From: Rickettsia tamurae
Lineage (GTDB): Bacteria; Pseudomonadota; Alphaproteobacteria; Rickettsiales; Rickettsiaceae
Assembly (NCBI RefSeq): GCF_000751075.1
Contig: NZ_CCMG01000008.1
Coordinates: 124,001 to 188,000, forward strand
Length of the DNA stretch: 64,000 bases
Direction of reading: 5' to 3'
In this document: positions 1 through 9,497 of the stretch, piece by piece
How positions within the stretch are numbered: the stretch's first letter is position 1
How the letters are laid out: each line of letters starts with the position of its first letter
Notes under the pieces: model-generated
Told to the model about the DNA's origin: nothing
The model's input: only the letters and a program-made list of their open reading frames with translations
Database searches by the model: none
Made by a program: the position numbers and the translations under genes

Positions 1-913
<913 letters not shown>

Positions 914-949
914 TATAATCAATTCTGCAAAGGAAGAATAGCTTCTTTA

Positions 950-1155
950 ACGTGAGCGTTCACGGGTTTTTCACTGTCACCCTGTGGCTTGACCACGGGG
1001 TCTAGAAAAAATAACTTCAACATTGTTATCTACACTACATGTTTAACAAAATAAACATATAAAAATAAATTTTTCTATGTTTTACTGGATCCCATGAATA
1101 AATCACGGGATGACAGAGAGGAATAATAAGCCACTCAACACCCGTGAACGGTCAC
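950..1155. repeat. Nested inverted repeats (RPE-type)
   Basis: The inner palindromic element, 974-1116, has arms that both read as 'gtcacccygtgg...' and '...cacgggatgacag', the same family as 3499-3602 and 36673-36764. It is enclosed by a second inverted repeat, CGTTCACGGGT (955-965) and ACCCGTGAACG (1140-1150). I see no credible gene between 914 and 1357; the short frame at 1110-1316 is repeat-derived. Confidence 0.7.
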
Positions 1156-1288
1156 TCTTTAACACCAATATAAACATTGCCCCGTTAAATCCAAAAAATC
1201 TTTTTGAACATCGAAGTAGTTCTCTTTTAAACTTGTATAGTAAAAGGATTTACATTGGCCATTGCTTAGAAAAAGTTATTTTATATTC

Positions 1289-1320
1289 GATGTCATTCCC
1301 GCTTTTGCGGGAATGACATC
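1289..1320. repeat. Short RPE hairpin
   Basis: This is a perfect inverted repeat: GATGTCATTCCCGC, a short TTTT loop, and GCGGGAATGACATC. It lies between convergent genes and is the minimal form of the 'gtcattcccgc' repeat seen many times in the window. It could also act as a terminator-like hairpin for nfuA on the minus strand. Confidence 0.7.
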
Positions 1321-1357
1321 GAAACTTTAGATTAACTCTTTTTAGTCAATGCCTAAA

Positions 1358-1930
1358 TTACTCAAAATCTTCCTCTACAGCTTCAACCTCTTGCACTTCC
1401 GGTACAAAATGTTTAAGCATGGACTCAATACCGTTTTTTAAGGTAATAGTGGAACTAGGACATCCAAGGCATGCACCACGAAGTGCTAATTTAACTATAC
1501 CGTTTTCAAAGCCTTTATATATTATATCACCGCCGTCTTGTGCAACAGATGGACGCACCCTAGTTTCAATAATCTCTACGATTTGCTTCTCTATTTCTGA
1601 AAGCCCATCAAGGCTATGATTTACATTATCTGCTTTGGTGCTTTCTTCAAATACCGGAAATCCTGCAACAAAATGATCCATAATAACCATTAAAATTTCA
1701 GGCTTTATAACTTGCCAATTACCTTCAGCTTGTTTAGTTACTGTTATAAAATCACTACCAAAAAATACTGATTTTACATTATTAATATGAAATAGCGATT
1801 CTGCAAGTTTGCTTCTTCCTTTTACTTCAGCAAGCTCACTAAAAAATACCGGCTGATCACTACTTATTTCCTGCCCCGGGAAAAATTTTATTGCATCAGG
1901 GTTGGGAGTATCCTCAGTTTGAATAAACAT
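1358..1930 (-). CDS. nfuA: NfuA/NFU1-type iron-sulfur cluster carrier
   Basis: This is a scaffold/carrier that holds a [4Fe-4S] cluster between two subunits and passes it to client enzymes in the cytoplasm. The N-terminal Nfu domain starts with the typical 'MFIQTEDTPNPDAIKFFPG'. The C-terminal NifU-like domain has 'VAQDGGDI' (res 129-136) and the cluster-binding C-x2-C pair Cys154 and Cys157 in 'CLGCPSS'. The length of 190 aa is normal for alphaproteobacterial and mitochondrial NFU1, and ATG 1930 begins exactly at the conserved N-terminus. It stands alone between repeats. Confidence 0.95.
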   Translation of the reverse strand: MFIQTEDTPNPDAIKFFPGQEISSDQPVFFSELAEVKGRSKLAESLFHINNVKSVFFGSDFITVTKQAEGNWQVIKPEILMVIMDHFVAGFPVFEESTKADNVNHSLDGLSEIEKQIVEIIETRVRPSVAQDGGDIIYKGFENGIVKLALRGACLGCPSSTITLKNGIESMLKHFVPEVQEVEAVEEDFE

Positions 1931-2040
1931 AATTAAAGCACACTAATAAATTTGTTGATTATTATAAATTGATAGTACTACTTTTACAATATATTTGTAT
2001 TTATCTTGGGCATTGTTGCATGGCTCTCAAAAGCCGTATA

Positions 2041-2170
2041 TGTCATTCCTGCGGAAGCAGGAATCCAGTACTGCCTATCCCCATTATTGCGAGAAAGCAT
2101 TTATACCGACGAAGCAATCTCATGAAATTTAAGAGAGATTGCCACGTCGCTACGTTCCTCGCAATGACAA
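2041..2170. repeat. RPE-type composite repeat
   Basis: A 'gtcattcctgcggaagcaggaat' hairpin at 2041-2064 is followed by a second family: 'attgcgagaaagc...gacgaagcaatctcatg' ending 'cctcgcaatgacaag'. The second family is the same as the copies at 12848, 20260, 57900 and 59274. It fills the gap between nfuA and the transporter. Confidence 0.7.
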
Positions 2171-2198
2171 GTATAAATATTTTTTTAGATTCCCGCTT

Positions 2199-3455
2199 TT
2201 AGCTAGGAATAACATAAGGCGGTAAATATCTAATTAATATATAAGCAGGTATAAAACAAAATCCTGCTACAATAAAGAAATAAGTCCAACCTAAATAAGT
2301 AGCTGCATAACCTGAAATACTACCAAACAATATGGTACTAATATGAGCAATAGAAGTAATTAAAGCAATTTGGGTTATACAATATTTAGAACTACAGCAT
2401 CTTAATTGGTAAGAAAAAAACAGCGACATAGTTAAGCCATTGGTAAATTCTTGAAAAAAGACCGCTATATACAGACTTGTAATATCTCGATTATAAAAAT
2501 AGAGAAATAAAAAAGATAGGCTAGATAAAGCATGATATATTAATGCTCTTTTAAGCAAATAAGAATATTCATATTTTCGGCACAAAAACCCGCCTATAAA
2601 ACCTCCAAGGATTGCAGCACACATACCGAAAGCTTTATAGCCAAGCGCTAAGTCCTTTTTCGTATAACCGATATCGAGATAAAACATATTCGGCATAATT
2701 GAAAGAAAATTATCTTGAAGACGATATAGAAGCATAAAACTAACAATTATTAGCCATTTAGGTTTCTTGATAAAGTCATAAAAAGCATGCCAAAATCTAT
2801 CAAAATCATTAATAATTATCTTATCTTTAAATTTAAGCGGATAGAATATAATTAATAGTAATGACGGTATACATAAAATTGCCATAACACGATAAACATC
2901 TTGCCAAGATATGATAGTAGATAAATATAACGCTCCTAAACCTGCTATAAGTATACCTATTCTAAAGCCTGTAGTACAGGCTGCTTCACTTATGCCCCAA
3001 TTTTTATTTGTAATCAGTAACATCTGTGATGATTGAAGTAACATATCATAAATGGAAGAAAAAAATGCCACAGCTACTAAGCATAAAACAAATGGTATAA
3101 AATGAGTGTTAGGGTTAAAACTTGTCAGAACATATATACAAAAAATACAACTAACCAAAGCAATAATTAAACAATATTTATATCCTCGCTTACTTAAAGG
3201 AGCAAAACTTACTTTGTCAAGTAAAGGACCCCATAAAAATTTAAATATATGAATAAAATTAACTAAACTAAAAAGCCCGATAGTGATTTTATCAAAACCG
3301 GATTCTCGAAGCCAAAAAGAAAGAGTTGAACTGGTAAGTAAATAAATTAAACCTCCGGGAAAAGAAATTATTAATATAAAGAAAATATTAGATATATATT
3401 GAAATCGTGAAAAATTTAAACTTATGAACTTATCCTCCTTTTTTATATTTGTCAT
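2199..3455 (-). CDS. AmpG-like MFS transporter
   Basis: This is an inner-membrane major-facilitator protein with about 12 hydrophobic segments and ~418 aa. The N-terminal block '[20 protein letters not shown]' and the following '[12 protein letters not shown]' are typical of the AmpG family, which imports anhydromuropeptides for cell-wall recycling. Rickettsiae carry several AmpG paralogs whose true substrates are not settled. The frame continues upstream to 3482 but those nine codons lie inside an RPE, so I take ATG 3455 ('[10 protein letters not shown]') as the start. The substrate is unknown. Confidence 0.85.
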   Translation of the reverse strand: MTNIKKEDKFISLNFSRFQYISNIFFILIISFPGGLIYLLTSSTLSFWLRESGFDKITIGLFSLVNFIHIFKFLWGPLLDKVSFAPLSKRGYKYCLIIALVSCIFCIYVLTSFNPNTHFIPFVLCLVAVAFFSSIYDMLLQSSQMLLITNKNWGISEAACTTGFRIGILIAGLGALYLSTIISWQDVYRVMAILCIPSLLLIIFYPLKFKDKIIINDFDRFWHAFYDFIKKPKWLIIVSFMLLYRLQDNFLSIMPNMFYLDIGYTKKDLALGYKAFGMCAAILGGFIGGFLCRKYEYSYLLKRALIYHALSSLSFLFLYFYNRDITSLYIAVFFQEFTNGLTMSLFFSYQLRCCSSKYCITQIALITSIAHISTILFGSISGYAATYLGWTYFFIVAGFCFIPAYILIRYLPPYVIPS

Positions 3456-3498
3456 CCCACGACTTGACCGGCGTTGCTGCATAGATCAATTCCACTTC

Positions 3499-3602
3499 TG
3501 TCATCCCGCGACTTGATCGCGGGATCCAGTTTAAAATACTAATAATATTAGTATTTTAAGTTGTTTTTTGGACCCCGTGGTCAAGCCCACGGGGGGTGAC
3601 AA
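3499..3602. repeat. RPE-type palindrome
   Basis: The arms are 'tgtcatcccgcgacttgatc' and 'gggggtgaca', separated by a poorly conserved AT-rich middle. It is the same family as 974-1116 and 36673-36764. A half copy (3451-3475) overlaps the start region of the AmpG-like gene. Confidence 0.7.
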
Positions 3603-3654
3603 TGTAATAACCACCCACGCGATCAAAGATCACTCACAATGACGTAAATCTAAA

Positions 3655-4887
3655 CTACGATACTTTCTTTCTTTTATTACCGTAGCTGTTACCGTCAAAG
3701 GTTCTTTTACGGCTACTATCAAAAGAATTAAACTTTTTACCGTCACCGCCGGCTCTTTTACCGAATGATCTTTTACGATTATTTTTATCACTTCTAAACT
3801 CACTACGTGGCGTAGATTCTCCTTTATTTACTAGACGATCGATTGCACGCCATCTAATAACATCACCAGGAGAAATAAAAGACAACGCATGTCCGGTAGC
3901 CCCTGCTCTACCCGTTCTACCTATTCTATGTAAATAATCTTCAGGACACATAGGTAAATCATAATTAATAACATGCTGTGTATGAGGAATATCAAGCCCA
4001 CGAGCCGCTACATCAGTTGCTACCATTATTCTATGGTTTGACTTACGAAATGATAAAATTACTCTTTCACGTTGATGCTGACTTAAATCACCGTGTATAG
4101 ATTCTGCTTTATGATTTTCATATTTCAACATTTTAGCTAGTTGATCGGCAGAGCGTTTAGTTTTCACAAAAATAATTACCGATCCTTCCCTATTACCAAG
4201 TTGTTTAGTTAATTCACTAAATTTTTCTTTATCAGAAATATGTAATGATTCCTGTTTTATTTCTGCAGCTGCTTTATTAGTAGCACCTACCGTAATACGT
4301 ACCGGATTGTTTAGATATTTTTGAGAAAGAGCAATAATATGTTTTGGCATAGTAGCGGAAAACATTAAAACTTGTCTTTTTTCCGGTAAAAATTTATTGA
4401 TTTCTTCTAACTGTTCTTTCATCCCCATATCAAGCATTCTATCCATTTCGTCAAGTACAGTTATACCTATGCGATCAATTTTTAGACTTCCCCTATTTAA
4501 GTGATCGATAATACGCCCCGGCGTACCGATAATCACTTTCGGATTCTTTTTTAATTGCATAAATTGTTTAGGCATCGGTTCACCGCCTATCAAAACTGCA
4601 CTATTAATTTTATAGGATGTAGTTACTTTATTTAAAGTACTGTGTATTTGTGTTGCTAGTTCTCTAGTCGGAACAAGAATTAAAGCAGTAGTTTTATTTT
4701 TAATAAATGAATCAATTAACGGCAATAAATAAGCGAGAGTTTTTCCTGAACCTGTTTGGCTAGAGGCGAGTATGTCCGACCCCGCTATTGCAACCGGAAT
4801 CGATTGCTTTTGTATTTCAGTCGGCTCAGTGATATTCATTGTCTCAAGAGCAATAATTAATTCTTCAGATAAATTAAAATTTTTCAT
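3655..4887 (-). CDS. rhlE: DEAD-box ATP-dependent RNA helicase (RhlE-like)
   Basis: A cytoplasmic RNA helicase with both RecA-like domains complete: Q motif 'PTEIQKQSIP', Walker A 'ASSQTGSGKT', Ia 'PTRELA', III 'SAT', IV 'VIIFVKTK', V 'ATDVAARGLDIP' and VI 'HRIGRTGRAG'. Motif II reads DEMD instead of DEAD ('VLDEMDRMLDMG'); the acidic residues needed for Mg-ATP are kept. The C-terminal 60 residues are a Lys/Arg/Gly/Ser-rich basic tail, common in RhlE-type enzymes and used for RNA binding. Start ATG 4887 ('MKNFNLSEEL') is preferred over 4899. The next gene in the genome is a cold-shock gene, a common functional pairing although not an operon here. Confidence 0.92.
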   Translation of the reverse strand: MKNFNLSEELIIALETMNITEPTEIQKQSIPVAIAGSDILASSQTGSGKTLAYLLPLIDSFIKNKTTALILVPTRELATQIHSTLNKVTTSYKINSAVLIGGEPMPKQFMQLKKNPKVIIGTPGRIIDHLNRGSLKIDRIGITVLDEMDRMLDMGMKEQLEEINKFLPEKRQVLMFSATMPKHIIALSQKYLNNPVRITVGATNKAAAEIKQESLHISDKEKFSELTKQLGNREGSVIIFVKTKRSADQLAKMLKYENHKAESIHGDLSQHQRERVILSFRKSNHRIMVATDVAARGLDIPHTQHVINYDLPMCPEDYLHRIGRTGRAGATGHALSFISPGDVIRWRAIDRLVNKGESTPRSEFRSDKNNRKRSFGKRAGGDGKKFNSFDSSRKRTFDGNSYGNKRKKVS

Positions 4888-4933
4888 TATATAATCCAAT
4901 ATAGTTTTAAATCAAAATATGCACATTATTGAT

Positions 4934-5075
4934 TAGACCTCTTACATAGCCCATTTCTAAAGATAATTAAGACATCGACTCTATCCTCTCATCCTCACGC
5001 ACTTAACTATAGTACGCTTGCGTAAAGTAGAAATCTCTTAATTCCTTTTATAAGACAAATTATGCAAAAGGTCTA
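4934..5075. repeat. Degenerate RPE (agacctctt family)
   Basis: The termini 'agacctcttacata' and 'tatgcaaaaggtct' match the ends of the copies at 27495-27643 and 55172-55320. The interior has diverged. The 310-base gap between the helicase and the cold-shock gene holds nothing else that I recognise. Confidence 0.55.
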
Positions 5076-5209
5076 TTGTATAATTTATTATACTTAAATT
5101 ATATAGGTTATTATAAGACAAAAACAAAATATTTACTATTTTGATAAAAACGACTAGGCTACCCTAAATTATAAACAATTTTGGATAGCTTCTTTTGGTA
5201 TTATAAAAT

Positions 5210-5790
<581 letters not shown>

Positions 5791-5809
5791 ATAGTATACA
5801 ATATACTAT
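5791..5809 (+). promoter_or_regulatory. Inverted repeat in tRNA-Leu promoter
   Basis: ATAGTATA-caa-TATACTAT is a perfect 8-bp inverted repeat ending 11 bases before the tRNA. The right arm contains TATACT, a plausible -10 hexamer for the tRNA. Whether the symmetry is a binding site or chance in AT-rich DNA cannot be told from one copy. Confidence 0.4.
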
Positions 5810-5820
5810 ACACTGATCTT

Positions 5821-5906
5821 GCCCGCGTGATGGAATGGTAGACATAACAGACTTAAAATCTGTGGAGCGTAAGCTCTTGCCGGTTCAAGTCCGGCCGCGG
5901 GTACCA
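5821..5906 (+). tRNA. tRNA-Leu (UAA)
   Basis: A complete cloverleaf with a long variable arm as expected for tRNA-Leu. The acceptor stem is GCCCGCG paired with CGCGGGT (one G-T pair), the anticodon loop CTTAAAA sits in the stem ACAGA/TCTGT giving anticodon TAA, the T arm contains GGTTCAAGTCC, and the 3' ACCA is encoded. It marks the left edge of an accessory-rich stretch, and tRNA genes are common integration sites. Confidence 0.96.
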
Positions 5907-5919
5907 TTAAAATTAAAAC

Positions 5920-6015
5920 GTACAAGGCTCAACTTTCAGCTATAATCCTAAAGGATTTAATAAAGACCCAATATTATCAAAACTTGGGTTACCTTTGCTA
6001 GATAACACTTTTTAA
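5920..6015 (+). pseudogene. C-terminal remnant of unknown protein
   Basis: This 31-codon open stretch follows a stop, has no usual start codon, and ends '...LSKLGLPLLDNTF' before a TAA. It lies directly after tRNA-Leu and looks like the surviving tail of a lost gene. I do not recognise the family. Confidence 0.3.
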
Positions 6016-6077
6016 TAATTAGTTTATAGAGTATAATTAACATTTTAATAAGTTGTAAATGTTAATATGTATTATAA

Positions 6078-6728
6078 ATGATAATATCGTTAATCAATAT
6101 AACCCAAAACTTACTGTATAGTATAAAAATAAGATTAAATCCTAATGACCCTAAAGTTTATTATGATAAAGGTAGAACATTAGAAAAGTTAGGAAAGTAT
6201 AAGGCAGCTCTTAAATGGTTTAATAAGGCTCTTGAATTAGATCCTAGCAACACTGAAGCATACATGGAACATGGCGCGAGGCTGATGTTCTTTAATTTAA
6301 ATTCAGCACTTCCTAACAAGAATGAACTAGCACTTGAAGCATTTGAGAAAACAATAGAATTAAATCCAAAACATTTTCATGCATATCTTAATAAAGGTAT
6401 GGTATTAGTTAAGCTAAAAAAATATGACTTGGCTTTAGATGCTTACTCAAAAGCAATAGAGTTAAACCCTACTCATCCTTATGCTTATCATAATAAAGCA
6501 CAAATTTTAAGGCAACTAAAACAATATGATTTAGCATTAGAGTTTTTTGATAAAGCAATAGAATTAGCCTCTAATAATCCTACACCTCATATTGATAAAG
6601 GTGTTACACTATTTAATTGGAAAAAATATAACTTAGCCCTCAAATCATTTAATAAAGCGTTAGAATTGGACCCTGATAATCCAGATGCAAGTACTAGAAA
6701 ACAATTACTATTAGATATGCAGAAATAA
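6078..6728 (+). CDS. TPR repeat protein
   Basis: A 216-residue protein made almost entirely of tetratricopeptide repeats, a helical scaffold for protein binding. Five to six 34-residue units are visible, each with the W/Y-x2-L/I-G-x2-Y pattern and ending in 'KAIELNP' or 'KALELDP' (for example 'LGKYKAALKWFNKALELDP'). The first ~20 residues are hydrophobic ('MIISLINITQNLLYSI') but not a clear signal peptide. It lies 170 bases after tRNA-Leu in an accessory patch that also contains a decayed TPR gene on the other strand. Partner unknown; similar TPR proteins are frequent cargo of rickettsial mobile regions. Confidence 0.85.
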   Translation: MIISLINITQNLLYSIKIRLNPNDPKVYYDKGRTLEKLGKYKAALKWFNKALELDPSNTEAYMEHGARLMFFNLNSALPNKNELALEAFEKTIELNPKHFHAYLNKGMVLVKLKKYDLALDAYSKAIELNPTHPYAYHNKAQILRQLKQYDLALEFFDKAIELASNNPTPHIDKGVTLFNWKKYNLALKSFNKALELDPDNPDASTRKQLLLDMQK

Positions 6729-6760
6729 TTTATATACTAAAAAGATCCTTAACGTAAATC

Positions 6761-6925
6761 ATGAGTATTACCAATAGTTACAAACTATCCGACATAGCTA
6801 AAACATTAGGATTAACTACTCATAGGATTCAGCAATTAGTAAAAAACGATATATTACCAAAGCCCATTAATAGCAATTATGATTTAGCGGTATATATTAG
6901 AACTTATGAGAAGTATTTACAATAG
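6761..6925 (+). CDS. Small helix-turn-helix protein (excisionase/Nu1-like)
   Basis: A 54-residue ORF whose first 35 residues fit a MerR/excisionase-type winged helix: 'KLSDIAKTLGLTTHRIQQLV' followed by 'LPKP', then a short helix ending '...YIRTYEKYLQ'. This resembles the DNA-binding domain of phage terminase small subunits (Nu1 type) or excisionases, consistent with phage-like origin. It may be a remnant of a longer gene: after its stop the sequence is full of stops in all frames until about 7165. The exact family is uncertain. Confidence 0.45.
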   Translation: MSITNSYKLSDIAKTLGLTTHRIQQLVKNDILPKPINSNYDLAVYIRTYEKYLQ

Positions 6926-7164
6926 TAGAATCTAGGCAAAAACAATTCCGGTAGGAATGGTAAGTACTAGATTAACAAACAAAAAGGATATTTTACAACA
7001 ACAATCCTTAAAAATACGCAGCTTAAAAAATTAGGACAAGGCAGAGTTTAAGGTTCTCTGTATTATATTCCATGCTATTCAAAACAATTAGCTAATTCTG
7101 ATAAATTTTGTTGCATAATAAAAGTATAGTTTATTTGTGTTCTAAAGTTTGTTGTAGTTACTAA

Positions 7165-7323
7165 ACAGTCCTACTTACGGGTGCAGAACTTGAGCGTGAC
7201 GCATCAAGTGAAGTAGTAAAAAGAATCAGCTATAATGCTGTGTTGCGTGGTCACTTAAAACAAACAGAAAAACCGAACATTTCTATCAAACACCCTGAAT
7301 CTTTTGCCGTTGCTAGGAAATAA
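7165..7323 (+). pseudogene. Unidentified gene remnant
   Basis: An open frame of about 52 codons without a usual start codon, '...LTGAELERDASSEVVKRIS...' ending '...SFAVARK' and TAA at 7321-7323. Composition looks like real coding sequence (charged, no low complexity). It ends one base before the stop of the convergent higA gene, so it was probably cut when the HigBA module arrived. Family not recognised. Confidence 0.3.
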
Positions 7324-7635
7324 TCAACTAGCTTTTCTTGCTACTTCCATAGTACGAATACGATGTTTAATATGAGACCACTCGTTACGTTCTGCAACCT
7401 CTAAATCATAATGCGATTGTAGGTTAATCCACATTTGAGCCGAGGTTTGAAAATACTTACCGAGTCGCAATGCCATATCAGCAGTAATTGATTTTCTACC
7501 GTGTACTATTGCATGGATACGGCTAGGCGGTACATCAATATCACGAGCTAACCTGTTTTGACTTATATTTAAAGGCTTCATGAATTCTTCTTCTAATACC
7601 TCACCAGGCGTTACAAGATCTAGTAATTGGTGCAT
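7324..7635 (-). CDS. higA: HigA-family antitoxin
   Basis: A 103-residue Xre-type HTH antitoxin of the HigA/VapI family, which binds and neutralises HigB and represses its own operon. Visible are the N-terminal 'PGEVLEEEFMKPLNIS', the HTH 'ISQNRLARDIDVPPSRIHAI' and the typical 'RKSITADMALRLGKYF'. It is preceded by a strong ribosome binding site, AAGGAGG (7640-7646 on the minus strand), which overlaps the stop codon of the toxin frame. It is the second gene of a toxin-first operon as in canonical higBA. Confidence 0.93.
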   Translation of the reverse strand: MHQLLDLVTPGEVLEEEFMKPLNISQNRLARDIDVPPSRIHAIVHGRKSITADMALRLGKYFQTSAQMWINLQSHYDLEVAERNEWSHIKHRIRTMEVARKAS

Positions 7636-7644
7636 ATAACCTCC

Positions 7645-7917
7645 TTAATGGTAATCAACAATTTCAACATTATGGGCGTTTCCGTCATGCCAAGTAAAAC
7701 ATATACACCATTGATCGTTAATACGAATACTATGCTGATCTACTCTATCACCTTTTAATGATTTAAGATTATTACCAGGAGGAGAACATAAATTATTAAT
7801 AGCCGAATTTAATAACTTAAGCTTTCTTTGAGCTTGACGAGAGACTGCACTAAAACATTTTGTAAATTTATTATAAAATAACTTTTCAGTATCAGAACAA
7901 GCAAAAGATACAATTAT
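7645..7917 (-). pseudogene. higB: HigB-like toxin, intact frame without a usual start codon
   Basis: The frame encodes ~90 residues that read as a RelE/HigB mRNA interferase: 'IVSFACSDTEKLFYNKF...', 'RKLKLLNSA', 'LKGDRVDQHSIRINDQWCIC' and the family ending 'HNVEIVDYH'. The codon where the initiator is expected is ATA (7915-7917), preceded two codons earlier by a stop, and no ATG, GTG or TTG occurs in frame near the N-terminus. Everything else is intact, including spacing to higA. Either the start was mutated (ATG to ATA) and the toxin is silent, or a rare ATA/ATT start is used. Confidence 0.7.
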
Positions 7918-7954
7918 GTTTTAGTATTATTTTAATAGTATTAACAAAAATATA

Positions 7955-8101
7955 ATGCTTCAAATTTTATGTCTTTTTCAAGAAGATTTATACGAGTTTT
8001 TAGATATAGAAGAATTACCGGTATTGTTATTTAGCCATAGCTATAATCCTGAGGTATTAGTAAGAATTAGCACGAGTATTATGAGCGAACCCGATGGATG
8101 A
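7955..8101 (+). CDS. Small hypothetical ORF
   Basis: A 48-codon ORF starting at ATG 7955 with an acidic, Leu/Phe-rich product ('LFQEDLYEFLDIEELPVLLF'). It runs divergently from higB. No family recognised; it could be a fragment of a larger lost gene. Low confidence that it is expressed. Confidence 0.2.
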   Translation: MLQILCLFQEDLYEFLDIEELPVLLFSHSYNPEVLVRISTSIMSEPDG

Positions 8102-8116
8102 GTTAATGCTATTTAA

Positions 8117-8343
8117 TTAATCTCTACTAGACGAGCATTTACATAAAACTGTAGGATCAAGTTCAATTGCTTTATTATAAGACTCAAGAACTAAATTGTA
8201 TTTACCTAAATAGTATAAAGCAATACCTTTATTGTTATATGCTTTAGAATAACCAGGATTTAACTTAATGGCTTCATTGCAAGCCTCAAGAGCTAATGCA
8301 TATTTACCTAGTAAATAGAAAAAACCGTATTTTTGAGTAAGAT
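8117..8343 (-). pseudogene. TPR protein remnant
   Basis: On the minus strand a 75-codon open stretch encodes two TPR units ('LGKYALALEACNEAIKLNPG' and 'LGKYNLVLESYNKAIELDP') and ends '...CSSSRD' with TAA at 8117. A stop codon closes the frame at its upstream end and no start codon is present, so it is the C-terminal part of a decayed TPR gene related to the one at 6078. Confidence 0.65.
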
Positions 8344-8387
8344 AGATTTATTAAATATATAATTATTACAATTAACAATTATATTTA

Positions 8388-8447
8388 TTGACTTCTTTTA
8401 ATTCCCCCTATAAATTACTTCTCTCAAATGATAATTAAACTCTATCA
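8388..8447 (+). promoter_or_regulatory. Promoter and inverted repeat of small membrane-protein gene (copy 1)
   Basis: TTGACT (8388-8393) is followed by TATAAA (8409-8414). Downstream, TGATA (8429-8433) and TATCA (8443-8447) form an inverted repeat around 'attaaactc', followed by 'TTAA'. The same arrangement occurs before the two paralogs at 11550-11609 and 29131-29185, so it is a conserved regulatory block and not chance. Confidence 0.6.
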
Positions 8448-8480
8448 TTAATATATAAGCTAATTTTAAAGAGTTAAAAT

Positions 8481-8717
8481 ATGAAAAATAAAGAAGAAGG
8501 AATTTTAACCTCTGAGTCTTATATTGATGAAGAGGAAGAAAAGAAATTAAAAGCTCAAAATGCAAGGAAAGAGCTTAAGTTAATACTAATAACTCTTGGA
8601 ATAGTTTTGACTAGTTTTTTAACTTTCTGTTATTTCTTTTTTAATTATGCAGAAGAAGAAGCAGAGTATAAATTACAGCAAGAACAAGAAGCCAAAGCAA
8701 CTAATAAAACAGAATGA
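8481..8717 (+). CDS. Small single-TM protein, paralog 1 of 3
   Basis: A 78-residue protein of unknown function. Layout: acidic N-terminus with 'IDEEEEKKLKAQNARKELK' (about res 16-34), one hydrophobic segment 'LILITLGIVLTSFLTFCYFFF' region (res 35-55), then a charged, Glu/Gln-rich coiled-coil-like tail 'EEEAEYKLQQEQEAKA'. Paralogs at 11643 and 29277 keep the same layout and length. The promoter and an inverted repeat upstream are also shared. The product should be an inner-membrane protein with a short cytosolic or periplasmic helix. Function cannot be inferred. Confidence 0.75.
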   Translation: MKNKEEGILTSESYIDEEEEKKLKAQNARKELKLILITLGIVLTSFLTFCYFFFNYAEEEAEYKLQQEQEAKATNKTE

Positions 8718-8849
8718 TAGTAGCTAAAATACCAAAAGTTAAAATTATTAATACTTCTTTAGGATTTAAAAATTATTTATTATTGCAACTTTTTAATTTT
8801 TACTTTAATTGTAATCAACTATTATTAACAAAAATAAGAAATAACTTTT

Positions 8850-9497
8850 ATGGAAGATTTAAGCTCTTGGAAGGAAAAGTTTGAAGTTTGCGTTTACACT
8901 AAAAAGCTGATTGATAAACTCGAATATTTAAACACTAAAGTAAAAAATCCTGTTGATATAGAGGAAGTCAAAAAAGGTATCTACTACGCTCATAAATATC
9001 ATGGTTCGCAAATGCGTCAATCAGGCGATCCTTACTATTCTCATCCGATTGAGGTGGCGATTATGGTAGCAGAATTTGTAGCAAATGAAGCTAGTAAACT
9101 TTTTACCCATGTTATAATGCAAGCGGCATTGTTACACGATACAATTGAGGATACAGAACTTACTAAAGAAATAATTACCGAAACTTTTGGGATAGAAGTA
9201 GCAAAACACGTAGAAGGGTTAACTAGGGTTAAGCCTTATGGAAAAATTAGTGCAGCAGAAAGCTTAGACTTATTAATAAAGGATATTAATGAAAGTGCAT
9301 TAATAATTAAATTCTTTGATCGCATGCATAATATGCAAACTATAAGTGCTAAATCACCTGAGAAAATAAAAAAAATTGTTGAAGAAACGTTACAATCTTT
9401 TTTATCACTTGCAGTGTCTTTTGATGTGTGTGAATTAGAACAAGAATTTATAAAATTATGTTTTAAAAGCTATGCAATTGAAAGACCTATTTTTTGA
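8850..9497 (+). CDS. SpoT/RelA-type HD hydrolase domain protein (truncated)
   Basis: 215 residues covering the (p)ppGpp hydrolase (HD) domain only. The metal-binding HD signature 'AALLHDTIEDTELT' and the preceding 'GDPYYSHPIEVA' are present, as are 'VEGLTRV' and 'IKFFDRMHNMQT'. The synthetase, TGS and ACT domains of full SpoT are absent. Split SpoT fragments are well known in rickettsiae and often sit in mobile cargo. The last residues overlap by 28 bases the end of the convergent broken proP gene, which suggests a truncation junction. It may still hydrolyse ppGpp. Confidence 0.85.
   Translation: MEDLSSWKEKFEVCVYTKKLIDKLEYLNTKVKNPVDIEEVKKGIYYAHKYHGSQMRQSGDPYYSHPIEVAIMVAEFVANEASKLFTHVIMQAALLHDTIEDTELTKEIITETFGIEVAKHVEGLTRVKPYGKISAAESLDLLIKDINESALIIKFFDRMHNMQTISAKSPEKIKKIVEETLQSFLSLAVSFDVCELEQEFIKLCFKSYAIERPIF

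Noticed and set aside
1110-1316. 68-codon plus-strand ORF
   Set aside because: Starts inside an RPE and ends in the 1289-1320 hairpin; composition and position fit repeat-derived noise.
1969-2202. 77-codon plus-strand ORF
   Set aside because: Consists almost wholly of RPE sequence between nfuA and the AmpG-like gene.
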